This document shows positions 36,263 to 45,675 of a stretch of 55,319 nucleotides of DNA, in pieces. The notes below the pieces were generated by a model. That model made no database searches, had not been told where the DNA came from, and saw only the letters and a list, made by a program, of their open reading frames with translations. Made by a program: the position numbers and the translations under genes. The number at the start of each line of letters is the position of its first letter. The first letter of the stretch is position 1. Origin of the DNA: Lachnospiraceae bacterium UBA3310 (GTDB taxonomy: Bacteria; Bacillota; Clostridia; Lachnospirales; Lachnospiraceae); the NCBI GenBank assembly GCA_002361355.1, contig DESQ01000021.1, forward strand, positions 1 through 55,319, written 5' to 3'.

Positions 36263-36960
36263 GCGAACACCTCCCTGAAAAACTGATCCACAGACTTATG
36301 CTCGTTCTGCCTGATCTGCTCGGCGCCCGCCTGTAAAACAATGCTTCCGTATTTGATAAACACAACCTCATCCAGCACATTCTCCACATCCGAGATCAGA
36401 TGGGTGGACAGCAGAATAGAGCCGCTGCGGTTATAATTGCTCACAATGGTATTTAAAATATAATCTCTGGATGCCGGATCCACGCCGGCAATCGGCTCAT
36501 CCAGAATATACAGATCTGCATCCCGGCTCATCACCAGAATCAATTGTACTTTCTCCTTGGTTCCCTTGGAGAGATTTTTAAGCCTTTCCTGCGGCGGAAT
36601 CTGAAGTCTTGCCAGCATATCGTAGGCTCTGTCTATCCTGAAATCCGGATAAAAATCCTGAAAGTACTGCACCATCTCGATCACCTTCATGCCCGGATGC
36701 AGATAAGTCCGCTCCGGCAGATAAGAGATCCGAAGTTTCGTATCGATCCCCGGACGCTGTCCGTTAATCAAAACCTCTCCCGCCGTAGGCCGTAAAAGAC
36801 CGTTCATAATCTTGATCAGCGTGGTTTTACCGCTGCCGTTGGGCCCCAAAAGCCCAATAATCCTGCCCCGTTCCAGATTCAGATAAATCTGGTTCAAGGC
36901 TATTTTTCTTCCGTAGGTCTTCGTCAGACCCATACACTGCACGATCGGCGCCATATCCAT
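36256..36960 (-). CDS. ABC transporter ATP-binding protein
   Basis: This 234-residue protein has Walker A GPNGSGKT at 39-46, the signature LSKGTKEKVQL and Walker B LYILDEPIAGVD. It powers the adjacent permease, which begins inside its last codons. GGGAGG precedes the ATG. The signature (LSKG) is the slightly altered form common in Firmicute ABC-2 exporters. No GntR-type regulator lies next to it. Confidence 0.92.
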   Translation of the reverse strand: MDMAPIVQCMGLTKTYGRKIALNQIYLNLERGRIIGLLGPNGSGKTTLIKIMNGLLRPTAGEVLINGQRPGIDTKLRISYLPERTYLHPGMKVIEMVQYFQDFYPDFRIDRAYDMLARLQIPPQERLKNLSKGTKEKVQLILVMSRDADLYILDEPIAGVDPASRDYILNTIVSNYNRSGSILLSTHLISDVENVLDEVVFIKYGSIVLQAGAEQIRQNEHKSVDQFFREVFAC

Positions 36961-36983
36961 GTTTTTCCTCCCTTATTGTATGT

Positions 36984-37856
36984 TCACGCGATAGTAATCC
37001 GGTACGCCGCTTCAAAAGTTCCTCCCGCAAGCTCCTGCGTCCACTCCCGCTCCTTAAAATCTCCCGTAAAATCCACACTGTCGCACCGGCCGTACCAAGG
37101 CTCAATGCAGATAAACGGCGCCTTTTTCTTTGGCGGCGACCAGATACCGAACAAGGGCGCATCAAACGCCAGCGTCAGATAGGGCTTTCCGTCCGGTCTT
37201 GCCAACGAAACGCTGTGTGCCTGATCCCCTTCTATAACCAAAGCGTCCTCATCAAAGAGATCCGCCGTAATTGGCAAAATTCCATTCCGCAGCGCATAGG
37301 TCTTTTTTCGCTTTCCCAAAAGACCGCCTTCGATACAGGACGACTCTATCTTTTCCTCTGCGTCAAAAACCAGCCGGTACTGGGTCTGATCTGTCCCCGG
37401 ATCAATGGGACACAGAAACGCCGGATGCCCTCCTATGGAAAACCAGATGGGATCTTTGCCCTGCCCGGTTACCCGCCACTTGACAATCACCGTGCATTCT
37501 ACAAGCTCATAACCGATCTCCAACTGGAAAGGATAAGGGTATTTTTTCAGCGTCTCCTCATCCGAACTTAGGGTAAACCAGATCTCCGAGGCTACCTGAC
37601 TCTTTAGCTGAAACTCCCTGTCTCTCGCAAAGCCGTGCTGTCCCATGGAATACGCCTGGCCATCCACGCGGAATGTGCCATCCTTTAAACCGCCCACAAT
37701 GGGAAACAGCACCGGCGAAGTCCGTCCCCAATAGGCCGGATCACCGTGCCACATGTATTCCCTGTTGTCCGGCACACTCTTTAATGACTTAAGTTCCGCC
37801 CCCAGACTATCTACCTGTATTGTGATTTTATCATTGCTGATCTGAAATAATGCCAT
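36984..37856 (-). CDS. Aldose 1-epimerase-like (LacX-type) protein
   Basis: This 290-residue protein has the galactose-mutarotase fold, with SLGAELKSLK at 18-27, PVLFPIVGGL near 49-58, GQHGFARDREF near 71-81 and IGGHPAFLCPID near 145. LacX-type members convert anomers of sugars, but the true substrate of this subgroup is uncertain. It is a single gene, upstream of and close to the ABC exporter (23-base gap). No signal peptide is present. Confidence 0.85.
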   Translation of the reverse strand: MALFQISNDKITIQVDSLGAELKSLKSVPDNREYMWHGDPAYWGRTSPVLFPIVGGLKDGTFRVDGQAYSMGQHGFARDREFQLKSQVASEIWFTLSSDEETLKKYPYPFQLEIGYELVECTVIVKWRVTGQGKDPIWFSIGGHPAFLCPIDPGTDQTQYRLVFDAEEKIESSCIEGGLLGKRKKTYALRNGILPITADLFDEDALVIEGDQAHSVSLARPDGKPYLTLAFDAPLFGIWSPPKKKAPFICIEPWYGRCDSVDFTGDFKEREWTQELAGGTFEAAYRITIA

Positions 37857-37916
37857 AGCGTCCTCCTCTTATTCTCCCTCTGCTATCATACCATAGCTTG
37901 TCAAAAAAAGGTATAT

Positions 37917-38720
37917 CTATTCCCCCACGATATCCCGGTAAGCCTGCAGCACCTGATCCACGGGAACCCCTGCCACCTCATTCTGCCAGGTTCCGCCCGC
38001 AAGCAGGCCGATCAGATGTCCATAAGCGTCGAAGATGCCGCCACCGGACATTCCTTCTTTCGCAAATCCGTGTAAGTAAAGCATTTCCCCGCCAAATATA
38101 TCGATATACCTCCCGGTTTCTCCCACAAACGCCTCCTGATATACGATCTCCCCCGCTGTCCGATCCGCACCCAGACAAAACGCTTCATCCCCCTCTGAAA
38201 GAGCTGTATAAATTTCCTCCTCCACAGGGACACTGCGGAGCGTCAGGAGTGTATCTATGCCAAGTTCGCTGTTTTCCACCTTCAAAAATCCCACATCACA
38301 GTCCTGTGTGCTTCCGAGCGCCCGCGCACTCACATAGAACCCCTGCGGAAACCAAATAACGCCCGTCTCATCCTGCCAGTATTCCAACACATGCCTGTTC
38401 GTGGCAATGATCATCCCGTCGGTCGTCATCCGGAAAATGACGCCGCTCCCGTAGGCATTTTCCATGTCAATACGCACAACACTGTCTCTCACATTTTCAC
38501 AGGCCTTCTCGGCATCCGCCTCCCCAAGCACCGGACAATGTGACAAATCAAGCGCAATCATCCCCCTGTAAATATCCTGCCCGCTCACGCTCTGAATCAG
38601 ATGGGGCGGCAGGGAAGGCTCCTTCGCCTGTACCGTCCGCGTCAGCTTACCCTGTGTCATACCACACAGCAGAATTATAATAACAGCCGATATTCTATAT
38701 ATTCTTCCGCTTTTTGCCAC
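37917..38720 (-). CDS. Secreted trypsin-like serine protease
   Basis: This 267-residue protein has an N-terminal hydrophobic signal or anchor (about 8-22) and a chymotrypsin-fold domain with His110 (ATNRHV), Asp142 (CDVGFLKV) and Ser225 (GMSGGGIF). It resembles the protease half of HtrA/DegP proteins but has no PDZ domain. It probably acts outside the membrane on misfolded or specific proteins. The start is a GTG at 38720 with AAGGAG upstream. It lies downstream of the RNase P RNA gene, past a strong hairpin. Confidence 0.85.
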   Translation of the reverse strand: MAKSGRIYRISAVIIILLCGMTQGKLTRTVQAKEPSLPPHLIQSVSGQDIYRGMIALDLSHCPVLGEADAEKACENVRDSVVRIDMENAYGSGVIFRMTTDGMIIATNRHVLEYWQDETGVIWFPQGFYVSARALGSTQDCDVGFLKVENSELGIDTLLTLRSVPVEEEIYTALSEGDEAFCLGADRTAGEIVYQEAFVGETGRYIDIFGGEMLYLHGFAKEGMSGGGIFDAYGHLIGLLAGGTWQNEVAGVPVDQVLQAYRDIVGE

Positions 38721-38750
38721 AGACCGCTCCTTGTTTGCAAATACCTTTCA

Positions 38751-38787
38751 CAGGGGCACAGAGGATCGTAATCTCCCTGTGCCCCTG
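38751..38787. terminator. Strong hairpin, possible rnpB terminator
   Basis: An 11-bp perfect inverted repeat (38751-38761 with 38777-38787, GC-rich) lies between the 3' end of rnpB and the protease gene. On the minus strand no T run follows, so classical termination is unclear. It could stabilise the rnpB 3' side or act with the AT-rich hairpin at about 38800-38820. Confidence 0.45.
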
Positions 38788-38818
38788 CGCCTATGAACCT
38801 GTTTTTATCAAAATAAAA

Positions 38819-39172
38819 CAAGCAGAACGATAAGCCGGGTTATGTCTCGAATGATCATCTATCTAGGAGCTTCGTCGCCGAAGCCCTCCAGCGACCTACC
38901 TGAAAGCAGACCGGGCCGGTCTGTCGCTCTCTGTTTGGTCTTGCTCCGGATGGGGTTTACACAGCCCGTCCCGTTACCGTGACGGCGGTAGTCTCTTACA
39001 CTGCCATTCCACCCTCACTCCGCGCAGGCGCGGAGCAGTATAATTTCTGTTGCACTGGCCTTGGAGTCGCCTCCACCGGATGTTATCCGGCATCCTGCCC
39101 TGTGGAGCCCGGACTTTCCTCGTCTGCACCCTTTCGTCTGTGCAGCCGCGATCATCTGTTCTACTTATTGCT
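38819..39172 (-). ncRNA. rnpB: RNase P RNA (bacterial class A)
   Basis: This minus-strand RNA is about 354 bases long. Signature blocks of RNase P RNA are present in order: GAGGAAAGTCCGGGCTCC near 39105-39122, the ACAGAAATTATACTGC and GAGGGTGGAATGGCAG blocks, GTAAGAGACTACCG, and the closing ATAACCCGGCTTAT near the 3' end. It is the catalytic RNA that trims the 5' leader of tRNA precursors. The 5' end is about 18 bases after the stop of the nucleoside kinase gene, so the promoter must lie inside that gene or the RNA is processed from a joint transcript. Confidence 0.95.
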
Positions 39173-39189
39173 TATCTGTCATCTATCAA

Positions 39190-40845
39190 TTACACTTCAA
39201 AGCAGCTCCCTCCCACAAACTCCCTGCACAGGGAATTTTTCGGCAGTTCCTCACTGCTGATTCCCAGAAAATACTCCAGAAACTTGAGCAGCCGCTTCGC
39301 TTCATGATATTCCGGCGCGCCTTTCTTTATGTCAAAAAGCAGAGGCTCGGCATACTGTTTCAACACAGCCAGCTCAAAAAGAAGCGCCGAGTTAAACATG
39401 GCGTCCGCCTCCTCCTGAAACGGGAAAATATACTGTTCCTCTCCCCTTCTGACAGAAGGCCACATGGAGATGGTTCTGGCAGCAGAAGCGCCCCTTGTTC
39501 TGGCGTCCCGCACGATACGGCGAAGAAGCCTGTTATCCGTGGTGGGAATCCGGTTGTGCTCATCCACATTGAGGGTTGTCAGTGCGCTGATATAGATCTT
39601 ATACTTACTCTCCGCCGGCAGGGAATAGGACATCTTTTCATTGAGCCCGTGGATTCCCTCGATCACCAGAATGTCATTTTCCCCCAGTCTTGTAACCTTT
39701 CCGCTGTACTCCCTTTTTCCCGTCTTAAAGTTAAAAGTGGGAAGCTGTACGCTCTCCCCCGCTAAAAGCGCCGTCATATCCTGGTTAAACTGCTCTACAT
39801 CCAGTGCTTCCAGACACTCGTAATCAGGTTTCCCGTCCGCGTCAAGGGGCGTCTTATCATGATTTAAATAGTAATTGTCCAGTCCGATGGGATGAGGCCT
39901 TAACCCGTAGGTGCGAAGCTGGATGGACAATCTGTGGGAAAACGTCGTTTTGCCAGAGGAGGAAGGGCCTGCAATCATGACAAATTTCACACCCTCACGC
40001 CTCGCGATGTCTCTGGCAATCTCACCGATTCTCCTCTCCTGGAGCGCCTCCTGCACAAGAATCATATCGGAGATACTGCCGCTGCAGATCTGATCGTTTA
40101 AATCTCCCACCGTGTCAATTCCCAGCTCACGGCTCCACTCACCCGTGGCAAGCAGCGTCTGGAAAAGTTTCTTGCGCGGCTTAAACTCTGGCAATACATC
40201 GGAATCCTCCTGCTCCGGAAGCAAAAGGATCATGCCACCCTCGTAAGCAAAGAGATCAAAGAGTCTGATATAGCCGGTGCTCGGCATCATGTAGCCGTAA
40301 AAATAATCGTAATAATCACCCATACAGTAGACATTGATGTTGGAACTTCTGCGGTAGCGGAACAGGGATACCTTGTCCTTCATACCATTCTCCTCAAAGA
40401 GCGCCACTGCCTCATCCGTTGGGTATGCCTTCTTTGTCACCAGGAGATCCATATCCACCAGTTCGCCCATGCGGTCTTTCACCTTCCCGATGGTCTTCTC
40501 GTCCAGTTTCAGGCCGTTTCTGAAGGCACAGTAATAACCAGCGCCGATGGCAAACTCCACCTTCACGTTAGCCGCCGCTTCCATGCCCGCCACATCCTTG
40601 ATGGCTTTCATCATAAGCATGATGGCCGTCCTCACATAAGTCTTATGACCGGTGGCATCCGCGTAGGTAATAAATTCGAGTTCACAGTCTTTCTCCGCAC
40701 GCTTCATAAGCTCACGTATCTTGCCGTCCACCGTCACCAGAGCGATCTGGCTGACATAGTCATTCTGGTGTTCTTCCGCTATGATCTCATACTTGATGCC
40801 ATCCTCATAGCGTTCCTCTTTTCCGCCGATTTTGATTGTAACCAT
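39190..40845 (-). CDS. Nucleoside kinase with tRNA-synthetase-like N-terminus
   Basis: This 551-residue protein has a TGS-like and threonyl-tRNA-synthetase editing-like N-terminal part (about 1-240) joined to a uridine-kinase-like P-loop domain (about 280-500, Walker A GPSSSGKT at 293-300). This fusion is common in Firmicutes and Thermotogae and is annotated as nucleoside kinase. It likely phosphorylates uridine or a related nucleoside. It is 45 bases after trmK. AGGAGG precedes the ATG. No other oddity is seen. Confidence 0.9.
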   Translation of the reverse strand: MVTIKIGGKEERYEDGIKYEIIAEEHQNDYVSQIALVTVDGKIRELMKRAEKDCELEFITYADATGHKTYVRTAIMLMMKAIKDVAGMEAAANVKVEFAIGAGYYCAFRNGLKLDEKTIGKVKDRMGELVDMDLLVTKKAYPTDEAVALFEENGMKDKVSLFRYRRSSNINVYCMGDYYDYFYGYMMPSTGYIRLFDLFAYEGGMILLLPEQEDSDVLPEFKPRKKLFQTLLATGEWSRELGIDTVGDLNDQICSGSISDMILVQEALQERRIGEIARDIARREGVKFVMIAGPSSSGKTTFSHRLSIQLRTYGLRPHPIGLDNYYLNHDKTPLDADGKPDYECLEALDVEQFNQDMTALLAGESVQLPTFNFKTGKREYSGKVTRLGENDILVIEGIHGLNEKMSYSLPAESKYKIYISALTTLNVDEHNRIPTTDNRLLRRIVRDARTRGASAARTISMWPSVRRGEEQYIFPFQEEADAMFNSALLFELAVLKQYAEPLLFDIKKGAPEYHEAKRLLKFLEYFLGISSEELPKNSLCREFVGGSCFEV

Positions 40846-40889
40846 AGGCGTTCCCCTCCTTTTTCAGATATATTGTCTTCTGTATAGCA

Positions 40890-41636
40890 TTATGTAAACC
40901 ATCTACACGCCTGCCTGTTGTCGGCAAGCAAAACTTCCACCTGTGCGTATCTGACTTTTCTCTTTTCTTCCGTCAATCCCTCTTTTCGCAAATTCGCAAG
41001 AATTTCCTCGTAAACAGCGGCCTCCCGCTCCAAAAAAGATAAAAAAACAGATGTCTTTTTTCGTAGCAGCACCGACCCGTACCGGTCTTCAAGTTTACAT
41101 AACTCTTCATTCCGTGACTCTGCATCCGACGGCATTCTGTCCCCACGCGGCTGCACACCCGCCGCCCGTATCACCTGATAGAATTTGCCGTCCTCCTCCA
41201 GAATCTCTTCGTCCAGAATCCGCCCGCCGCTCTCCCGCAAAAACCGGCGGAACTTCTCAATTTCCGACTGGGGCTGTAACACCAATTCCCGGAAGGATAC
41301 TGTCTTTTCTCTCTCCTCGTCCAGAATCCGCATCATCAGACCGCCGCCCATCCCGGCGCAGATCAATGTTTCCGCCTCACCGCTCTTATAATTATGTAAA
41401 CCATCTGACAATCTGGTCTCGATCTGTTTTTCCAGACCATAAGCTGCCACATGCTCTCTCGCCGCGCGCAGAGGGCCTTCCCGCAAATCCATTGCAAGCA
41501 CCCTCGGACTGATACCCCGCTGTACCAGATAAACCGGCACAAAGCCGTGGTCACATCCCACATCGCAGACCGTATTTCCCGCTGTCACCATATGAGCCAC
41601 TGTCCGCAGTCTTTCTGATAACACCACAGGACGCAT
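40890..41636 (-). CDS. trmK: tRNA (adenine22-N1)-methyltransferase
   Basis: This protein of about 248 residues has a class I SAM-binding fold with VCDVGCDHGFVPVYL near 23-37 and ICAGMGGGLMMRIL near 92-105, both typical of TrmK (YqfN). It methylates N1 of adenine 22 in tRNAs such as tRNA-Ser. The ATG at 41636 overlaps the rpoD stop as TGATG. The order dnaG-rpoD-trmK is conserved in Firmicutes. The C-terminal coiled-coil is also present. Confidence 0.93.
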   Translation of the reverse strand: MRPVVLSERLRTVAHMVTAGNTVCDVGCDHGFVPVYLVQRGISPRVLAMDLREGPLRAAREHVAAYGLEKQIETRLSDGLHNYKSGEAETLICAGMGGGLMMRILDEEREKTVSFRELVLQPQSEIEKFRRFLRESGGRILDEEILEEDGKFYQVIRAAGVQPRGDRMPSDAESRNEELCKLEDRYGSVLLRKKTSVFLSFLEREAAVYEEILANLRKEGLTEEKRKVRYAQVEVLLADNRQACRWFT

Positions 41637-42760
41637 CAATCTAGATAATCCTTAAGTTTCCGGCTTCTGCTGGGATGGCGGAGTTTCCGGAGCGCCTTTG
41701 CCTCGATCTGCCTGATACGCTCACGGGTCACATTAAACTCCTTGCCCACTTCCTCAAGGGTTCTGGCACGCCCGTCATCCAGCCCGAAACGCAGGCGCAG
41801 CACCTTCTGCTCTCTCTCGGTCAAAGTGCCAAGCACCTCCACAAGCTGCTCCTTCAACAGCGTGAACGCCGCGGCGTCCGCCGGCACCGGCACATTGTCA
41901 TCCTGAATGAAATCGCCTAAATGACTGTCTTCCTCCTCGCCGATAGGCGTTTCCAGAGACACCGGCTCCTGTGAAATCTTTAGGATTTCCCTCACACGCT
42001 CCACAGGCATGTTCATCTGCTCCGCAATCTCCTCCGGAATCGGCTCTCTCCCCAACTCCTGTAAAAGCTGTCTGCTCACACGGATCAGTTTATTGATGGT
42101 CTCAACCATATGCACGGGAATACGGATGGTTCTCGCCTGATCGGCGATGGCTCTGGTAATCGCCTGCCTGATCCACCATGTAGCGTAGGTTGAGAACTTA
42201 TAACCCTTGCGGTAATCGAACTTCTCCACTGCCTTGATCAGACCCAGATTTCCCTCCTGAATCAGATCGAGAAAGAGCATGCCGCGGCCCACATAACGCT
42301 TGGCTATGCTGACTACCAGCCTGAGATTCGCCTCCGCCAGACGCTGCTTCGCCTCCAGATCGCCCATCTCCATCTTTTTCGCCAGCTCGATCTCCTCCTC
42401 GGCGGAGAGAAGCGGCACCTTGCCGATCTCCTTTAAGTACATCCTGACAGGATCCTCGATGCTGATACCGTCAGGTACGGAGAGATCAATGTCCTCCACA
42501 TCCACATCGTCCTCTTCCGTCAGTATGATTTCTTCATCATCTACGTCGTCCTCCTCTGTGATGCGCAGCACGTCTACATTATTCTGTTCCAGCGTCTCTA
42601 AAATTTTGTCAAACTGTTCCTCCTCCAGCGTAAGATCCGCGAAGTAATCGTTGATCTCCTGATATTCCAGAACATTTTTCTTCTTCTTTGCAACAGCCAG
42701 AAGCTCTTTCAAACGCTCCTCAAACTTTGCCTGTACATTTTCATCCATGAATTGCTCCAT
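41636..42760 (-). CDS. rpoD: RNA polymerase primary sigma factor (SigA)
   Basis: This 374-residue protein has region 1.2 (VRMYLKEIGKVPLLSAEEEIELA), region 2 with the -10 reading helix (YATWWIRQAITRAIADQ), region 3 and region 4 with the -35 helix-turn-helix (LEEVGKEFNVTRERIRQIEAKAL). It directs RNA polymerase to housekeeping promoters such as those at 3144-3172 and 52319-52347. It has a short acidic N-terminal region 1.1. It lies between dnaG and trmK. Confidence 0.98.
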   Translation of the reverse strand: MEQFMDENVQAKFEERLKELLAVAKKKKNVLEYQEINDYFADLTLEEEQFDKILETLEQNNVDVLRITEEDDVDDEEIILTEEDDVDVEDIDLSVPDGISIEDPVRMYLKEIGKVPLLSAEEEIELAKKMEMGDLEAKQRLAEANLRLVVSIAKRYVGRGMLFLDLIQEGNLGLIKAVEKFDYRKGYKFSTYATWWIRQAITRAIADQARTIRIPVHMVETINKLIRVSRQLLQELGREPIPEEIAEQMNMPVERVREILKISQEPVSLETPIGEEEDSHLGDFIQDDNVPVPADAAAFTLLKEQLVEVLGTLTEREQKVLRLRFGLDDGRARTLEEVGKEFNVTRERIRQIEAKALRKLRHPSRSRKLKDYLD

Positions 42761-42793
42761 CCTTCCTATGTTTATGGGCTTTTTTCGATTAGC

Positions 42794-44572
42794 TTACCCT
42801 GATCCAAGGGAAATATGCGTTTTTTTCAGTTCCTCCAGCGCCTTTTTGCCCGATATTACATGGTTTAGCGCCTCCATATCCGATCCCATTCTGTCGGAAT
42901 AATAGCGGAAACTATTTTCCTTCACAGCCACCACCACATCATGAAGAGCCTTCTCCCTCTCCTGCTTTGTGTTGAGGCTTTCCAGCTTCGTGTTAAAGAT
43001 CGCCGCCACCTCCCGCTGCTCTTCCTCCTCCTCGAAGGCGCTCACAATGGAGGCCGGTGAAAAATCCCCCTGTTCCAACCCCGCAAACAGCTTGTCCGCC
43101 ACCTGCCGGTATAGTTCCTGCGTAAAATCCGCCGCTGAGATATAGGCCTTAATTTTCGGATAGATCTCAGGCTCCTCCGCAAGCCACGTTAAGAGAATGC
43201 GCTGGGATTTCCTGATGTGATCCTCTTTCGTCGGCTTTCCCGCCATTGTGGGCTTGGGCCGTTCCACGGGCTTCACCAGACCTGTACGTGCCGCATAGCT
43301 GTTCACCAGCTTCCGCAGATTCTCATAGCCAATATGATATCGCTCTGCCACCGACTCGATATAGTTTTCCCGCTCCACCTCTTCCTCAAAACCGCAGAGT
43401 TTCTTCGCGATCTCCCGGTGAAAGGCGGTCTTTGACTCCGGATCTTCCATATGGTAGTTTTTCTCCAGAATCTTAAGTTCAAAGAAAAAGCTGTTCTGAG
43501 CCTGATCAATCCGTTCCTGAAAAGCAGGCGCTCCCAGATTCTTGATAAATTCATCGGGATCCTTGTAGGGCGACATATCTATGACCCTGCCGCGAAGTCC
43601 CGCTTCCTTCAGAATGCCGATGGCCCGCAGGGCGGCATTCGTACCGGCGCCGTCGCTGTCATAGGCAAGAAGCACCTCCTCGGCATAGCGCTTTAAAATA
43701 CCTGCCTGTCCCACCGTAAAGGCCGTGCCAAGAGATGCCACCGCCTGTCCAAAGCCCGCCTGATGAAGGGCTATGACATCCATATATCCCTCGCACAGAA
43801 GCATATTTCCGGTTCGGGACGTTCTCGCAAAGTTCAGCCCGTAAAGGTTACGGCTCTTGTCAAAAATCGGCGTCTCCGGTGAATTCAGGTACTTGGGCTT
43901 GGCTTCCCCCATCACCCGGCCGCCAAAGCCGATTACCCTGTGATTGCTGTCCTGAATCGGAAACATCACCCGGTTCCAGAACTTATCGTGAACGCCCCGT
44001 TTCTCGTCAAACCCGGTAAGCCCTGCCTCCGTGATCAGGTCGTCCGCATACCCCTTTGACCGCAGATAAGCCGTCAGGTCGGAACCAGAACCGTCCGCAT
44101 AGCCAAGCCCGAACTTCTTCATGGTCTCCTCCGAAAGTTCCCTGCCGGACAGATAACGGTAGCCCGTCCGCCCTCTGGGAGAACGCAGCAGGCAATAATA
44201 GTACTTTGCCGCTTCCTTGTTGACTTCAAGAAGTCTGGCGCGTCTGCTCTCCTTCCGGCGCATCTCCTCGGTATACTCCATCTCTGGAAGCGCTACCCCG
44301 GCACGGTCAGCCAGCATTTTGACTGCCTCCTGAAAGGTGGCATTCTCATATTCCATCAAAAAAGTGATCACATTGCCGCCCGCCCCGCAGCCAAAACAAT
44401 AATACATCTGTTTGACCGGCGAGACGGAAAAAGACGGAGATTTCTCATTGTGGAACGGACAGAGTCCAAAATAACTGCTCCCCTTCCTCTGCATACGCAC
44501 ATAGCCCGAAATCACTTCCACGATATCATTTTTCGTTCTGATCTCCTCGATCAGTTCCTCTGAATAACGCAT
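42794..44572 (-). CDS. dnaG: DNA primase DnaG
   Basis: This 592-residue primase makes RNA primers for replication. It has the zinc finger (Cys38, His41, Cys59, Cys62), the RNA polymerase core with the TOPRIM motif (MLLCEGYMDVIALHQ near 258) and a C-terminal helicase-binding region. It starts 45 bases after dgt stops and is followed by rpoD. Length is normal for Firmicutes. Confidence 0.97.
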   Translation of the reverse strand: MRYSEELIEEIRTKNDIVEVISGYVRMQRKGSSYFGLCPFHNEKSPSFSVSPVKQMYYCFGCGAGGNVITFLMEYENATFQEAVKMLADRAGVALPEMEYTEEMRRKESRRARLLEVNKEAAKYYYCLLRSPRGRTGYRYLSGRELSEETMKKFGLGYADGSGSDLTAYLRSKGYADDLITEAGLTGFDEKRGVHDKFWNRVMFPIQDSNHRVIGFGGRVMGEAKPKYLNSPETPIFDKSRNLYGLNFARTSRTGNMLLCEGYMDVIALHQAGFGQAVASLGTAFTVGQAGILKRYAEEVLLAYDSDGAGTNAALRAIGILKEAGLRGRVIDMSPYKDPDEFIKNLGAPAFQERIDQAQNSFFFELKILEKNYHMEDPESKTAFHREIAKKLCGFEEEVERENYIESVAERYHIGYENLRKLVNSYAARTGLVKPVERPKPTMAGKPTKEDHIRKSQRILLTWLAEEPEIYPKIKAYISAADFTQELYRQVADKLFAGLEQGDFSPASIVSAFEEEEEQREVAAIFNTKLESLNTKQEREKALHDVVVAVKENSFRYYSDRMGSDMEALNHVISGKKALEELKKTHISLGSG

Positions 44573-44617
44573 GTTATCCTTTCTTGTTATCTCCTGTCAT
44601 CCGCTGTCCCATTTCCG

Positions 44618-45622
44618 TCAGCCATGCCATGTCTTGGGAATAAACAGTCTCTCATACTGTGCAATGGCAAAACGGTCTGTCATGGAGCTGATATAATCAC
44701 ACACAATCTTTTCCAGCGGTTCTCCCGCATCCAAAAGCTTAAACAGGAAATTCGGCAACTGTTCCGTGTGCACCAGATAGTGTTCATAGAGGGTGATAAT
44801 CAGGTTTTCCGCCTTTCCCTCCTCGCTCTTTGCAATCGGATTCCGATACACATGCCGAAACATAAATTCCCGCATTTTCCGCATGGCATCCTCCACCTCC
44901 GGCGACATACAAATATCGTCCCGGTCACGGCTGTTTGTCACAATATTGTGGATAAAGCAGTCCAGACGCTGTCCACAGCTATAGCCGATCACGCTTCCGA
45001 TTTCCTTTGGCACGTCGGCTTCCTTCAAAATCCCGGCCCGCACCGCATCGTCCATATCGTGATGAATGTAAGCGATTTTGTCAGCCAGACGGACAATCCG
45101 CCCCTCCAGCGTGGCGGGCATACCCGTAGTCTGGTGGTTTAAAATACCGTCCCGCACCTCTATGGTCAGATTGATGCCCGTGCCGTCCTTTTCCAGAAGA
45201 TCCACAGTCCGAACGCTCTGCTCATTATGTTTAAAACCATAAGGGCAGACCCTGTCGAGCGCACGCTCCCCCGCATGTCCGAAAGGCGTGTGCCCCAGAT
45301 CATGTCCCAGAGCAATTGCCTCCACCAGATCTTCGTTCAGCTTGAGCGCCTTGGCAATGGTTCGCGCCGTCTGGCTTACCTCCAGCGTATGTGTCAGTCT
45401 TGTCCGGTAATGGTCTCCCTCCGGCGTCAGAAATACCTGTGTCTTGTCTTTCAGGCGTCGAAAAGACTTACTATGTATAATTCGATCCCTGTCTCTTTGG
45501 AACACGGGGCGGATATCGCACTGCTCTTCCTCCTTGAGCCTCCCTTGGGAATTCATACTGAGCATGGCGTAAGGACTCAGATACTCCTTCTCCCACTGTT
45601 CCAAGCTTTCCCGTATATTCAT
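44618..45622 (-). CDS. dgt: dGTPase-like HD-domain triphosphohydrolase
   Basis: This 334-residue protein has an HD metal-binding core with RTRLTHTLEVSQ (His78), ALGHDLGHTPFGH (His107, Asp108) and a later ADKIAYIHHDMDDA motif. It converts dNTPs to nucleosides and triphosphate, with dGTP the usual substrate in the family. The family is split between dGTPases and broader dNTPases, so the exact substrate is inferred. GAGAGGA precedes the ATG. Confidence 0.9.
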   Translation of the reverse strand: MNIRESLEQWEKEYLSPYAMLSMNSQGRLKEEEQCDIRPVFQRDRDRIIHSKSFRRLKDKTQVFLTPEGDHYRTRLTHTLEVSQTARTIAKALKLNEDLVEAIALGHDLGHTPFGHAGERALDRVCPYGFKHNEQSVRTVDLLEKDGTGINLTIEVRDGILNHQTTGMPATLEGRIVRLADKIAYIHHDMDDAVRAGILKEADVPKEIGSVIGYSCGQRLDCFIHNIVTNSRDRDDICMSPEVEDAMRKMREFMFRHVYRNPIAKSEEGKAENLIITLYEHYLVHTEQLPNFLFKLLDAGEPLEKIVCDYISSMTDRFAIAQYERLFIPKTWHG

Positions 45623-45675
45623 ATATGTGTCCTCTCACTTCTATTATTCGCCCTAAACCGCCCAATTCCTTTTTT

